A DNA stretch of 5,108 nt from AWTP1-13 sp035258605 (GTDB lineage Bacteria > Pseudomonadota > Alphaproteobacteria > Rhizobiales > Hyphomicrobiaceae). The notes under the pieces were generated by a model. It did not search any database. It was not told the origin of the DNA and saw nothing but the letters and a program-made list of their open reading frames with translations. Positions within the stretch are counted from its first letter, which is position 1. Each line of letters begins with the position of its first letter. Made by a program: the position numbers and the translations under genes. The DNA lies in NCBI GenBank assembly GCA_035258605.1, contig DATFXD010000273.1:1-5108 (forward strand), read 5' to 3'. Shown piece by piece: positions 1-4,974 of this stretch.

Positions 1-61
1 CTTTCACCTTGCGCAATTGCTGGCGCCACATGTTCGGGAATTTAACGAAACCGTGGCTCAT
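1..61 (-). CDS. 5' end of an unidentified element gene (partial, cut by window edge)
   Basis: Only the first 20 codons are visible, beginning MSHGFVKFPNMWRQQ on the minus strand. The ATG (61-59) overlaps the TGA stop of the polymerase gene (60-58) in an ATGA junction. This is a classic sign of translational coupling and the main reason for believing in the gene. Third codon positions are fairly GC-rich. I do not recognise the product from so few residues. Its place directly after a DNA polymerase suggests another replication-module protein of the mobile element, but that is inference from position only. Confidence 0.65.
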   Translation of the reverse strand, partial: MSHGFVKFPNMWRQQLRKVK

Positions 62-1791
62 GCGCTGCTGACCTCGGTCACGACTTCCGCAGCCTCGATC
101 AGCCGGCGCACTCGATCCCACATCACTACGCCGCGCTGATCTCTATAACGGTCGGGGTAGCGGGTGATCGTCACGTCGGTGCCGAGCTCGAAGCCGGCCA
201 GCACCACCCGCGAGGCTTCGGCCATGGTGGCGCGCATTACTTCGACATCCGCCTCGATCCGATCCACCGCCGCCATGATCAGCACGGCATCATGTACCGG
301 GGCGCACACCTCGATGCCGCGTTCGGTAGCGAGGCAGCATGCAATGCGCAGCATCTCGGCGCCGTTGGCTTGCATCGGGAAATTGCGCAGCATCCTCGGA
401 TTGCTCTCGGCGCCAATCCGCAACGGCCAACCAAAGGTCGTCCAAATGATCCCGCGCAGGATGGCGATGTTTACAGCCGCGTCCGACCATCGCCAGAACA
501 CGCGGTAAACTTCGCGATGCGCCCGCAGGAGGTCTCGTGCCACAACAGGAGGCTGACCAATCCGCTGAGCGAGCGCTTCGGCTTCCATGCCGTATTGCGT
601 CGCCAGCACACACTGCTTGTAGAGTTCGCGCACAGTCCCGTGGCTCTTCTTCGTCGCGTCTTCGGGCACCGCGCCTACTTGCTTGGCAAAGGCCAGGTAC
701 GGGTCGCCGCTGTTGTAGGCGGCCTGCATAGCCGGATCGCCCGACAGCGCAGCGGCAATGCCAAACTCTTGCTGACTCCAATCCACGTACGCCACCGCAT
801 AGCCTGGCGGCGGTTTGATCAGACTGCGCAGCCATACGGCTGGACCGAAGATGAACTTCGAGTTCGACGGCTGATTGCGTCCCGTCCGCGCGCGGAACGG
901 GGACAGCAGCGTACGGTTTCGGCCGTCATCTCCAACAGCCAAGTCAGCCAGCCGCAGATCCGCCAATGCACTGCGCAGCTCCCGCAAAGGTGACACTGCC
1001 GGATGCGCCTTCGCCATTTGGCGGAACGTGTCGTCGCTGAGATCGAGGCGGCCGCTTTCCAGCCTTGGCCACGGGATCCCGTTGCGCGCGAGCAAAGCAG
1101 CGAATCGATCGACCTTAAATGTGCGGCCATCGAACACGCCATAATCTTGATCTATCTCGGCGATGAGTTGATCTTGGATCGAGGACCAATTGCGCCGCAG
1201 TCGCTCGAGCATCACCGTGTCGATAGGGACGCCGTTGAATTCCATATTGGCCGCCGCCGCCATGTACCGGCCGCGCAGGAGAGCGCGGGGCAAGTCGATT
1301 GTCGGCAACATTGCCGGCAGCAGACGATCGAGAGCGACGACGTCACTCTCGCAGTAATCGAGAATGTCGGTCTGTTCTTGCGTCGACCACGGTCCACCAC
1401 GCAGCACCAGGTCGCGCATGTCCTCCTTCTCGGTCGCGCCAATATTGTCGAGACGGAAGTGCGTCAGGGCACCCAAGAGGCCGCTGCCGGCAACCGTCGG
1501 CAACCCGTTCGTGCGGGCGCGGAACTCGATGAACAAGTCGAGGATGCGCTCGGGCATTGGCCATCCGAGGGCACGGTGGCAGCCAAGCTCGGCGCTTGCG
1601 TAGAAGGCAATGAACAAAGAGCCCGCGTCGGTCGAATAGGGGGGCGTCGGGCCAAATTGATTCCGCCACAACCTAATGGTGCGGCCGCTGTGCAGCTCAT
1701 GCGCAACCAGGCAAACCGGGTCGGGTCGGGTGCCCGGGTGGGCGATGAACTCAAAGTCCACCGCCCACACCGCCCGGTACCGGTCGAGCAT
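58..1791 (-). CDS. Family A DNA polymerase with 3'-5' exonuclease domain (phage/element type)
   Basis: 577 residues from the ATG at 1791, beginning MLDRYRAVWAVDFEF. The frame is open further upstream, but the A of this ATG is shared with the TAA of the preceding gene (TAATG), and the extension looks non-coding. Residues 1-160 form a DnaQ-like proofreading domain: Exo I D12-F-E14, Exo II around D85 (ILDLFIEF), Exo III Y146...D150 (YCESDV). The polymerase domain has a TGR segment (~303-305), motif A DWSQQEF with D337 and E342, motif B R388...K392...Y400-G401 (ATQYGM), a QANGAEMLR segment (~474-482) and motif C H500-D501-A502. The product should copy DNA in the cytoplasm from a primer, probably element DNA. 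There is no 5'-3' exonuclease domain, and it is much shorter than a bacterial Pol I (about 900 residues), so it is not the host repair enzyme. Two departures from the E. coli pattern are Leu396 in motif B, where Pol I has Phe762, and Ala instead of Glu in the HDE of motif C. The family call is secure; its role in element replication is inferred. Confidence 0.95.
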   Translation of the reverse strand: MLDRYRAVWAVDFEFIAHPGTRPDPVCLVAHELHSGRTIRLWRNQFGPTPPYSTDAGSLFIAFYASAELGCHRALGWPMPERILDLFIEFRARTNGLPTVAGSGLLGALTHFRLDNIGATEKEDMRDLVLRGGPWSTQEQTDILDYCESDVVALDRLLPAMLPTIDLPRALLRGRYMAAAANMEFNGVPIDTVMLERLRRNWSSIQDQLIAEIDQDYGVFDGRTFKVDRFAALLARNGIPWPRLESGRLDLSDDTFRQMAKAHPAVSPLRELRSALADLRLADLAVGDDGRNRTLLSPFRARTGRNQPSNSKFIFGPAVWLRSLIKPPPGYAVAYVDWSQQEFGIAAALSGDPAMQAAYNSGDPYLAFAKQVGAVPEDATKKSHGTVRELYKQCVLATQYGMEAEALAQRIGQPPVVARDLLRAHREVYRVFWRWSDAAVNIAILRGIIWTTFGWPLRIGAESNPRMLRNFPMQANGAEMLRIACCLATERGIEVCAPVHDAVLIMAAVDRIEADVEVMRATMAEASRVVLAGFELGTDVTITRYPDRYRDQRGVVMWDRVRRLIEAAEVVTEVSSA

Positions 1792-2390
1792 TAGGTAAGC
1801 CCCCGGAGTCGCTTCACGACCGGATGGTCGATGCTGTCGATGATCCGTTCCCGGAAGGCGATCCGGATCAATTCTTGCAGCGACTGCTCGGGCCACTCGG
1901 GTTCGTGGGTGCAGCTTTCGGCAGTCATCACCTCGTAAGCGCCGAGGCTCTGGTTTGCACTCACACGCACCCATTTGGTCATGGCCTGCTCAGCCGCCAT
2001 GCGAGCCGAGGTCCACCAGGCGTTGGTCTTGCCGTCCGAAGAGGGCAAGCGCACCGGCCAAAGGAAGACAACGCCCTGCCGGTTGATCGCGGTGAACAGT
2101 GTCACCGTCACCACCTCATTGCTGAGAGCGGTGTAGAGGTCCGGCCGAACGACATACACCTCACGATCATCCTGCAACACGATCACGTGCAGGTTGACTC
2201 GATAGCTTTCGTCCGGGTTTACGCGAACGAAGTCCTGCTTGTTGGGTTTACGGACCGGCAGGTTGATGAGCTGCTTCTTAACGCCAGCCATTGCCTCAAA
2301 GTCTTGACTTACACGGAGAGCGTCCAGATCGAACGGATCCGCGGGAGCAACCGGAACGCTCTCCGGCACCGCTTGTAGTTTGTTAGCCAT
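1791..2390 (-). CDS. Conserved-looking protein of unknown function, coupled to the polymerase
   Basis: 199 residues, beginning MANKLQAVPESVPV. The ATG at 2390 is chosen because AGAGGAGA (2399-2406 on the minus strand) lies 8 bases upstream. The longer open frame to 2507 has a low-complexity Ser/Pro/Arg start that overlaps a better coding frame. I do not recognise a named domain. The protein is soluble-looking, with no signal peptide or membrane segment. It has a disordered Pro/Val/Ala-rich N-terminus (~1-25), then a probable beta-rich core (~45-115, with strands such as YRVNLHVIVLQ and VVTVTLFTAI), a Trp-rich stretch (~110-140) and a helical C-terminus (~168-199). Its TAA overlaps the polymerase ATG by one base, so the two are probably made together. 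A polymerase accessory or DNA-binding role is a guess from that linkage only. Confidence 0.85.
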   Translation of the reverse strand: MANKLQAVPESVPVAPADPFDLDALRVSQDFEAMAGVKKQLINLPVRKPNKQDFVRVNPDESYRVNLHVIVLQDDREVYVVRPDLYTALSNEVVTVTLFTAINRQGVVFLWPVRLPSSDGKTNAWWTSARMAAEQAMTKWVRVSANQSLGAYEVMTAESCTHEPEWPEQSLQELIRIAFRERIIDSIDHPVVKRLRGLT

Positions 2391-2538
2391 TTGGAAATTC
2401 TCCTCTGGCGGCTGTTGAGTCGAAATCGTCGTTGAAATCATCCGCGACGGGCGCGGACTTCGAAGTGGGCACCGGCTTCGAGGCGACGGGCTTGAGGCGG
2501 ATGCCATCGGTGGGCTTCGTTTCGGTGGTCGACGCCTC
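2383..2538 (-). other. Frame-shifted coding segment or start-less small ORF with acidic DDFNDDF stretch
   Basis: On the minus strand a frame is open from just after a TAG (2541-2539) to a TAA (2385-2383). It encodes 51 residues including TDGIRLKPVASKPVP and ADDFNDDFD. Its third codon positions are strongly GC-rich, unlike the other two frames here, so it looks like the real coding frame. The stop overlaps the start of the 199-aa gene by 8 bases, typical of an operon. No ATG, GTG or TTG lies at its beginning, although a perfect AGGAGG (2540-2535) sits exactly there; an internal GTG is too far in to be convincing. It may be the displaced C-terminal part of the gene at 2438-2797 after a +1 shift, or a separate gene that lost its start codon. 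Confidence 0.5.
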
Positions 2539-2797
2539 CTATTCGTGCGAGGTAGAACGACACGGGAGTGCGGCGGCCGCCTCGATGCGTTGAGTACGTG
2601 CGGTAGAAACGGTTCTCGACGTCGATTGCTTTCGTCCTGGTGATGTTCAAGATGTCGGACAGCCCACCACCTGGCAGCCGAACCCGGTACATGTCGGGAT
2701 ACTTGGCGTCGGGGATGATGCGCCGGTCCAGCCCGGGCGATTTGCGCGAGGCTCGGTCGCGCGGATTACGGCAATGGCGGGACGCAAGGGTATGCAT
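2438..2797 (-). CDS. Small element protein of unknown function, C-terminal frame doubtful
   Basis: As read, 119 residues beginning MHTLASRHCRN. The ATG at 2797 is supported by GAGGAG (2824-2819 on the minus strand) 21 bases ahead and by a closer AGGAG-type match (GAGGAGATCGAG) reading into the start. Residues about 1-86 have good coding character: a basic N-terminus, then a compact segment DAKYPDMYRVRLPGGG / LSDILNITRTKA that resembles short conserved proteins I associate with rhizobial prophages and islands, from memory only. From about residue 87 onwards (GGVDHRNEAHRWHPPQ) the third-position GC preference collapses and the coding signal moves to another frame, so the true C-terminus is probably different. 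No function can be assigned. It lies between the AlpA-like gene and the 199-aa gene on the same transcript. Confidence 0.6.
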   Translation of the reverse strand: MHTLASRHCRNPRDRASRKSPGLDRRIIPDAKYPDMYRVRLPGGGLSDILNITRTKAIDVENRFYRTYSTHRGGRRTPVSFYLARIGGVDHRNEAHRWHPPQARRLEAGAHFEVRARRG

Positions 2798-2806
2798 GAT
2801 CTCGAT

Positions 2807-2824
2807 CTCCTCTTGGGCGAGGAG
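2807..2824 (-). promoter_or_regulatory. Leader hairpin masking the ribosome binding site of the 2438-2797 gene
   Basis: In the minus-strand transcript, CUCCUC and GAGGAG form a perfect 6-bp stem around the loop GCCCAA. The 3' arm is the Shine-Dalgarno sequence, followed 9 bases later by the AUG at 2797. When folded it would hide the ribosome binding site. The loop matches that of the hairpin at 3141-3164 in five of six bases. The pairing is seen directly; the regulatory role is inferred. Confidence 0.45.
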
Positions 2825-2877
2825 GCCGAGGCAGAAGAACTTGCGTTGCAGGGAGGGACGTGGTTTAGGAAGGATGC

Positions 2878-3135
2878 TTAGCCAAGCAACGTGATCCCGA
2901 CCCGCTTCGGGCTGAGCTGGGTGACCACGGGGCCAATGCCGCTCTTCAGGATCCGCCGACCTGTGCGTTCCGAAAACCGGTTGAGGCGACACCACTCGTG
3001 AAAAAATAGGACCTGACTGTCGTGATGCAGCGACAGCGGCTGGTCGAGGGCTGAACCTGCAGCAGGCCAGAACTTGGTGTGGTGGGATTGGGGACGGCGC
3101 AGGCGGGTCGCGCCAGGGATATCTTTAACTGACAT
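2878..3135 (-). CDS. AlpA/excisionase-like helix-turn-helix DNA-binding protein
   Basis: 85 residues, beginning MSVKDIPGATRLRRP. The ATG at 3135 is preferred over in-frame ATGs at 3159 and 3168 because AGAGG ends 5 bases before it. The C-terminal half (about 44-82) reads FFHEWCRLNRFSERTGRRIL, then a short turn and a wing-like strand (VVTQLSPKRVGI). This is the arrangement of MerR/AlpA-type small DNA-binding proteins, which act as excisionases or regulators of integrase genes. The Lys/Arg-rich N-terminal half (RLRRPQSHHTKF) is probably flexible. The protein stops soon after the wing, earlier than relatives I remember, so it may be slightly truncated. Its position next to the integrase fits an excision factor (Xis) or an operon regulator. 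The candidate target is the palindrome at 3175-3195. Family is moderately sure; the exact role is inferred. Confidence 0.72.
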   Translation of the reverse strand: MSVKDIPGATRLRRPQSHHTKFWPAAGSALDQPLSLHHDSQVLFFHEWCRLNRFSERTGRRILKSGIGPVVTQLSPKRVGITLLG

Positions 3136-3140
3136 GATGT

Positions 3141-3164
3141 CCTCTATGCATGGGCGCATAGAGG
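3141..3164 (-). promoter_or_regulatory. Leader hairpin masking the ribosome binding site of the AlpA-like gene
   Basis: In the minus-strand transcript, CCUCUAUGC and GCAUAGAGG pair perfectly over 9 bp around the loop GCCCAU. The 3' arm contains AGAGG, the Shine-Dalgarno sequence of the AUG at 3135, which lies 5 bases beyond the stem. A stable fold would limit translation of the AlpA-like protein. Because DNA inverted repeats are also protein operators, a binding site for a dimeric regulator is the alternative. Confidence 0.55.
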
Positions 3165-3174
3165 CCACCGATTT

Positions 3175-3195
3175 TTGTAACCGAATCGGTTACAA
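3175..3195. promoter_or_regulatory. Perfect 21-bp palindrome, probable operator
   Basis: TTGTAACCGA and TCGGTTACAA are exact inverted copies separated by a single A. The palindrome lies between the integrase stop and the AlpA-like start, just downstream of the candidate promoter at 3210-3239 in the direction of transcription. A repressor bound here would block the early operon. A perfect odd-centred palindrome of this size is typical of a dimeric helix-turn-helix regulator site; which protein binds is unknown. Confidence 0.6.
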
Positions 3196-3209
3196 CCCTT
3201 ACGCGCATA

Positions 3210-3239
3210 TAATTACACCATGCGCGGGGGTGGCTGCAA
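3210..3239 (-). promoter_or_regulatory. Candidate sigma-70-type promoter of the AlpA-to-polymerase operon
   Basis: On the minus strand TTGCAG (3239-3234) and TAATTA (3215-3210) are 18 bases apart, resembling -35 and -10 boxes. The -10 lies in the most AT-rich patch of an otherwise GC-rich stretch. Transcription would start near 3203 and run through the palindrome and leader hairpin. The match is imperfect and alpha-proteobacterial promoters are hard to call by eye. Confidence 0.35.
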
Positions 3240-3247
3240 GAGGCTTC

Positions 3248-4468
3248 TCATGAGGCCGCTGGTGGCGGGAAATTGAGTACCTTGTGCTCTCCACCCACAA
3301 CCAGGGCGCGCAGGTGGCCATGCCACATCGCCAGGGCATTGCGCACCTCGCGCTCGTAGGGTGACTTGTTGTAGAACCCGGCGATGCCGGCGCGGTGGCC
3401 GCTGTAGTGGCCGAGCACGGCCTCGATGATGTGCGGCGGCACGCCAATGTTGGCCATTTTGGTGGCGACGGACCGCCGGATGTCATGCACGGTCCAGCCC
3501 CCGACCCCGGAGCGCTCGTCCAATGCGGGTTTGTTCGGCGCCCATGACCAAGCCGTGAAGCCCCGCCCGCGCCGACCGAACAGCGCATCCCGGGTTGCCA
3601 TCTTGGGTACGGTATCGATGATCTCGCGCATCATCGGCATGAGCGGCAGCGTGTGCGGCCGGCCGTTCTTGGAACGCTCGCCTGGCAACGTCCAGGTGCC
3701 CTTGTCGAGGTTGATCTCGGACCAGCGCATATCGCCGATCTCGGCGCGCCGGCAGCCGGTTAGAAACAGCAGCTTGATGATCTTGCCGTACTCGTCATCG
3801 CCGCAGGCGCGCCAGATCTCAGCGAGCTCGTCATCGCTCAACACCCGCTCGCGCGGTCCCGCGGTTCTCGGCCGCTCGGTATCGATCACCGGATTGGTCT
3901 CACATAGCCCCTGGCGGCGCGCCCACACGTAGAAGCTGGAAAGCGCGCTGCGGACCTCGCGGGCTACCGCGGGACCGTTTTCGCGCGCGATGGTCAGGAT
4001 ACGGCTGGCGACGTCACGCTTGGTGATACGATCGAGAGGCAATGCATGGAATGCCTTGAGATAGGGGGCGTCGGCGAGGTAGCGCCGAAGCTGTAACAGC
4101 GTGCGCGGCCGCAGGTGCGGCTCCTTTGCAGCAAGAAAGTCCTCGACCGTGCCGCGGAAGCTCACCCGGTCCTTGTCCCGGCGGTCGAGGCGAGAGCCCT
4201 GGGGATCCTCGCCCGTCCAAATCCTGGCCAGGACCTTCTTAGCCTCCGCTCGAGCCGCCTCGGCGCCGATCGCCTCGGCTGGCCCGATCAGGTAGCGGCG
4301 CCCGGCGCCGGCGTGGCGGTATTGCACGATCCATGATTTCAGCATCTTGCCGCGCGCACCCGCGCGCAGGCGGAAACCGAAGCCTTTGAGGCTGTCGTCG
4401 AAATAGATCGCATCCTTCTTCTTGCCATCGAGCTTGAGCGCGGCGACGGACTTGGCGTCGAGCTTCAT
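3248..4468 (-). CDS. int: Tyrosine recombinase / integrase of the mobile element
   Basis: 406 residues from the ATG at 4468, beginning MKLDAKSVAALKLDGKKK. The open frame extends to 4552, but AGGAGGG (4480-4474) five bases ahead fixes this start. Domains in order: an N-terminal DUF4102-like arm-binding region (~1-95, with YFDDSLKGFGFRL and WIVQYRHAGAGRRYLIG), a core-binding SAM-like helical domain (~100-200), and the catalytic domain (~208-385). The catalytic set is complete: R240 in TGCRRAEI, K267 in SKNGRPHTLPL, H328 and R331 in HDIRR, H354 in LGHYSG, and the nucleophile Y366 in AGFYNK. The length is usual for P4-type prophage/island integrases. The enzyme would join and excise the element at att sites by strand exchange through a covalent 3'-phosphotyrosine. 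Its start faces the element/chromosome junction, the normal layout. It appears intact and functional. Confidence 0.97.
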   Translation of the reverse strand: MKLDAKSVAALKLDGKKKDAIYFDDSLKGFGFRLRAGARGKMLKSWIVQYRHAGAGRRYLIGPAEAIGAEAARAEAKKVLARIWTGEDPQGSRLDRRDKDRVSFRGTVEDFLAAKEPHLRPRTLLQLRRYLADAPYLKAFHALPLDRITKRDVASRILTIARENGPAVAREVRSALSSFYVWARRQGLCETNPVIDTERPRTAGPRERVLSDDELAEIWRACGDDEYGKIIKLLFLTGCRRAEIGDMRWSEINLDKGTWTLPGERSKNGRPHTLPLMPMMREIIDTVPKMATRDALFGRRGRGFTAWSWAPNKPALDERSGVGGWTVHDIRRSVATKMANIGVPPHIIEAVLGHYSGHRAGIAGFYNKSPYEREVRNALAMWHGHLRALVVGGEHKVLNFPPPAAS

Positions 4469-4492
4469 GAGAACCCTCCTGAAACCAGGCCC

Positions 4493-4615
4493 GGGGAAAC
4501 GCTGGGGAAACAGGTGGCTGCTTCCCGGTGGCATTTGCTGGCACCGTTGCAAATAGAAAGTAGCTTCAAGGAGGGCACAAAGCTAGGGGTCTAATGTTTC
4601 CCGGCATTCGTTGGC
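4493..4615. repeat. Probable attachment region with repeated TGTTTCCC-like motifs
   Basis: This stretch upstream of the integrase holds four related motifs. Two are GGGGAAAC copies at 4493-4500 and 4504-4511, 11 bp apart (one helical turn) and reading GTTTCCCC on the minus strand. The other two are plus-strand copies, TGCTTCCCGG at 4519-4528 and TGTTTCCCGG at 4595-4604. The plus-strand pair forms a longer imperfect direct repeat (4519-4542 against 4595-4615) ending CATTTGCTGGC / CATTCGTTGGC, with a 3-base insertion in the first copy. Such clusters beside int are what integrase or excisionase arm sites look like. The crossover core cannot be fixed without the other element end. No tRNA gene is seen here. 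Confidence 0.45.
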
Positions 4616-4630
4616 GCGCGGCGCGCGGTT

Positions 4631-4846
4631 GTTCGATGCAACAAGAAGCGGGTCGCCGATTATCCCAATCTCGCAAACTACATGCGCGAGCTTTACCAAA
4701 TGCCCGGCATCGCCGAGACGGTGAAGGCGCGCTATTACGTCATCAATTACTGGTCGATCGCGCGGCTCAACCCCATGGGGATCATCCCCAAGGGAACGCC
4801 GGTCGATTATACCGCGCCGCACGATCGCGCCCGGCTGGCAAGTTAG
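4631..4846 (+). pseudogene. 3' fragment of a glutathionyl-hydroquinone reductase (ECM4/YqjG-type GST)
   Basis: The plus frame reads VRCNKKRVADYPNLANYMREL, then YQMPGIAETV, LNPMGIIPKG and VDYTAPHDRARLAS before TAG at 4844-4846. This follows the C-terminal end of ECM4/YqjG glutathione transferases, which share a CN(L/K)(R/K)R, DYPNL..Y.R.LYQ.PG.AETV, NP.GI.P.G and D..APH.R pattern. Full-length members are about 310-330 residues and use an N-terminal thioredoxin fold with a catalytic cysteine to reduce glutathionyl-hydroquinones in the cytoplasm. Only the last ~71 residues, part of the helical C-terminal domain, are present. The frame stays open upstream only to a TAA at 4592-4594, and the residues before VRCNKK no longer look like the family. 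There is no start or catalytic part, so this is a broken gene, most simply cut by insertion of the adjacent element. Confidence 0.85.
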
Positions 4847-4974
4847 CCGCGCGGCATTATAGGGACCGGGGACCCATTACCATCGCCTCTAATCTCTGGT
4901 CCCCGCGTGCGCGGACCATGGCGGGCGATGCGAGCGGCGAGCCGACAGGAAAACGCTGATCAGCCAGCGGTCGC
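4847..4974. other. Convergent intergenic region, no gene seen
   Basis: This stretch lies between two converging reading frames. The only open frames are continuations of out-of-phase shadows without start signals. It contains the inverted repeats listed separately and nothing else I can support. Confidence 0.6.
4867..4917. terminator. Nested inverted repeats between convergent genes (terminator-like or REP-like)
   Basis: CGGGGACC (4867-4874) and GGTCCCCG (4898-4905) are perfect 8-bp inverted arms with a 23-base loop. The right arm also takes part in a second, tighter hairpin: GGTCC (4898-4902) pairs with GGACC (4913-4917) and GCG with CGC inside. Its position between converging 3' ends suits a bidirectional terminator, but no T-run follows. 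Short GGTCCCCG-rich palindromes also occur as dispersed repeats in rhizobial genomes, so that alternative stands. Confidence 0.4.

Noticed and set aside
164..993. Several overlapping open frames on both strands within the polymerase C-terminal half
   Set aside because: The polymerase motifs A, B and C run unbroken through this region, so the others are frame shadows.
1003..1794. 263-codon plus-strand open frame opposite the polymerase
   Set aside because: It is the mirror of a strongly supported polymerase frame in GC-rich DNA, has no recognisable motif or ribosome site, and its composition is that of an antisense shadow.
1792..1974. N-terminal extension of the polymerase to an ATG at 1974
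   Set aside because: It overlaps most of the end of the 199-aa gene, is Arg/Pro-rich nonsense, and the TAATG start at 1791 leads directly into the Exo I motif.
2640..2894. 84-codon plus-strand open frame
   Set aside because: It is opposite the small gene with the MYRVRLPGGG segment, without ribosome site or coding character.
4469..4552. N-terminal extension of the integrase to an ATG at 4552
   Set aside because: A strong AGGAGGG lies just before the ATG at 4468, the domain begins there, and the extra residues overlap the att-like repeats.
4540..4640. tRNA or tRNA 3' end as integration target
   Set aside because: No cloverleaf, T-loop (GTTCRANNC in the right context) or CCA end could be formed; the GTTCGATGC at 4631-4639 is inside the reductase-like frame and lacks matching arms.
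4594..4959. 121-codon plus-strand open frame starting MFPGIRWRAARG
   Set aside because: It is out of phase with the reductase fragment, which has clear family motifs, and shows no recognisable protein.
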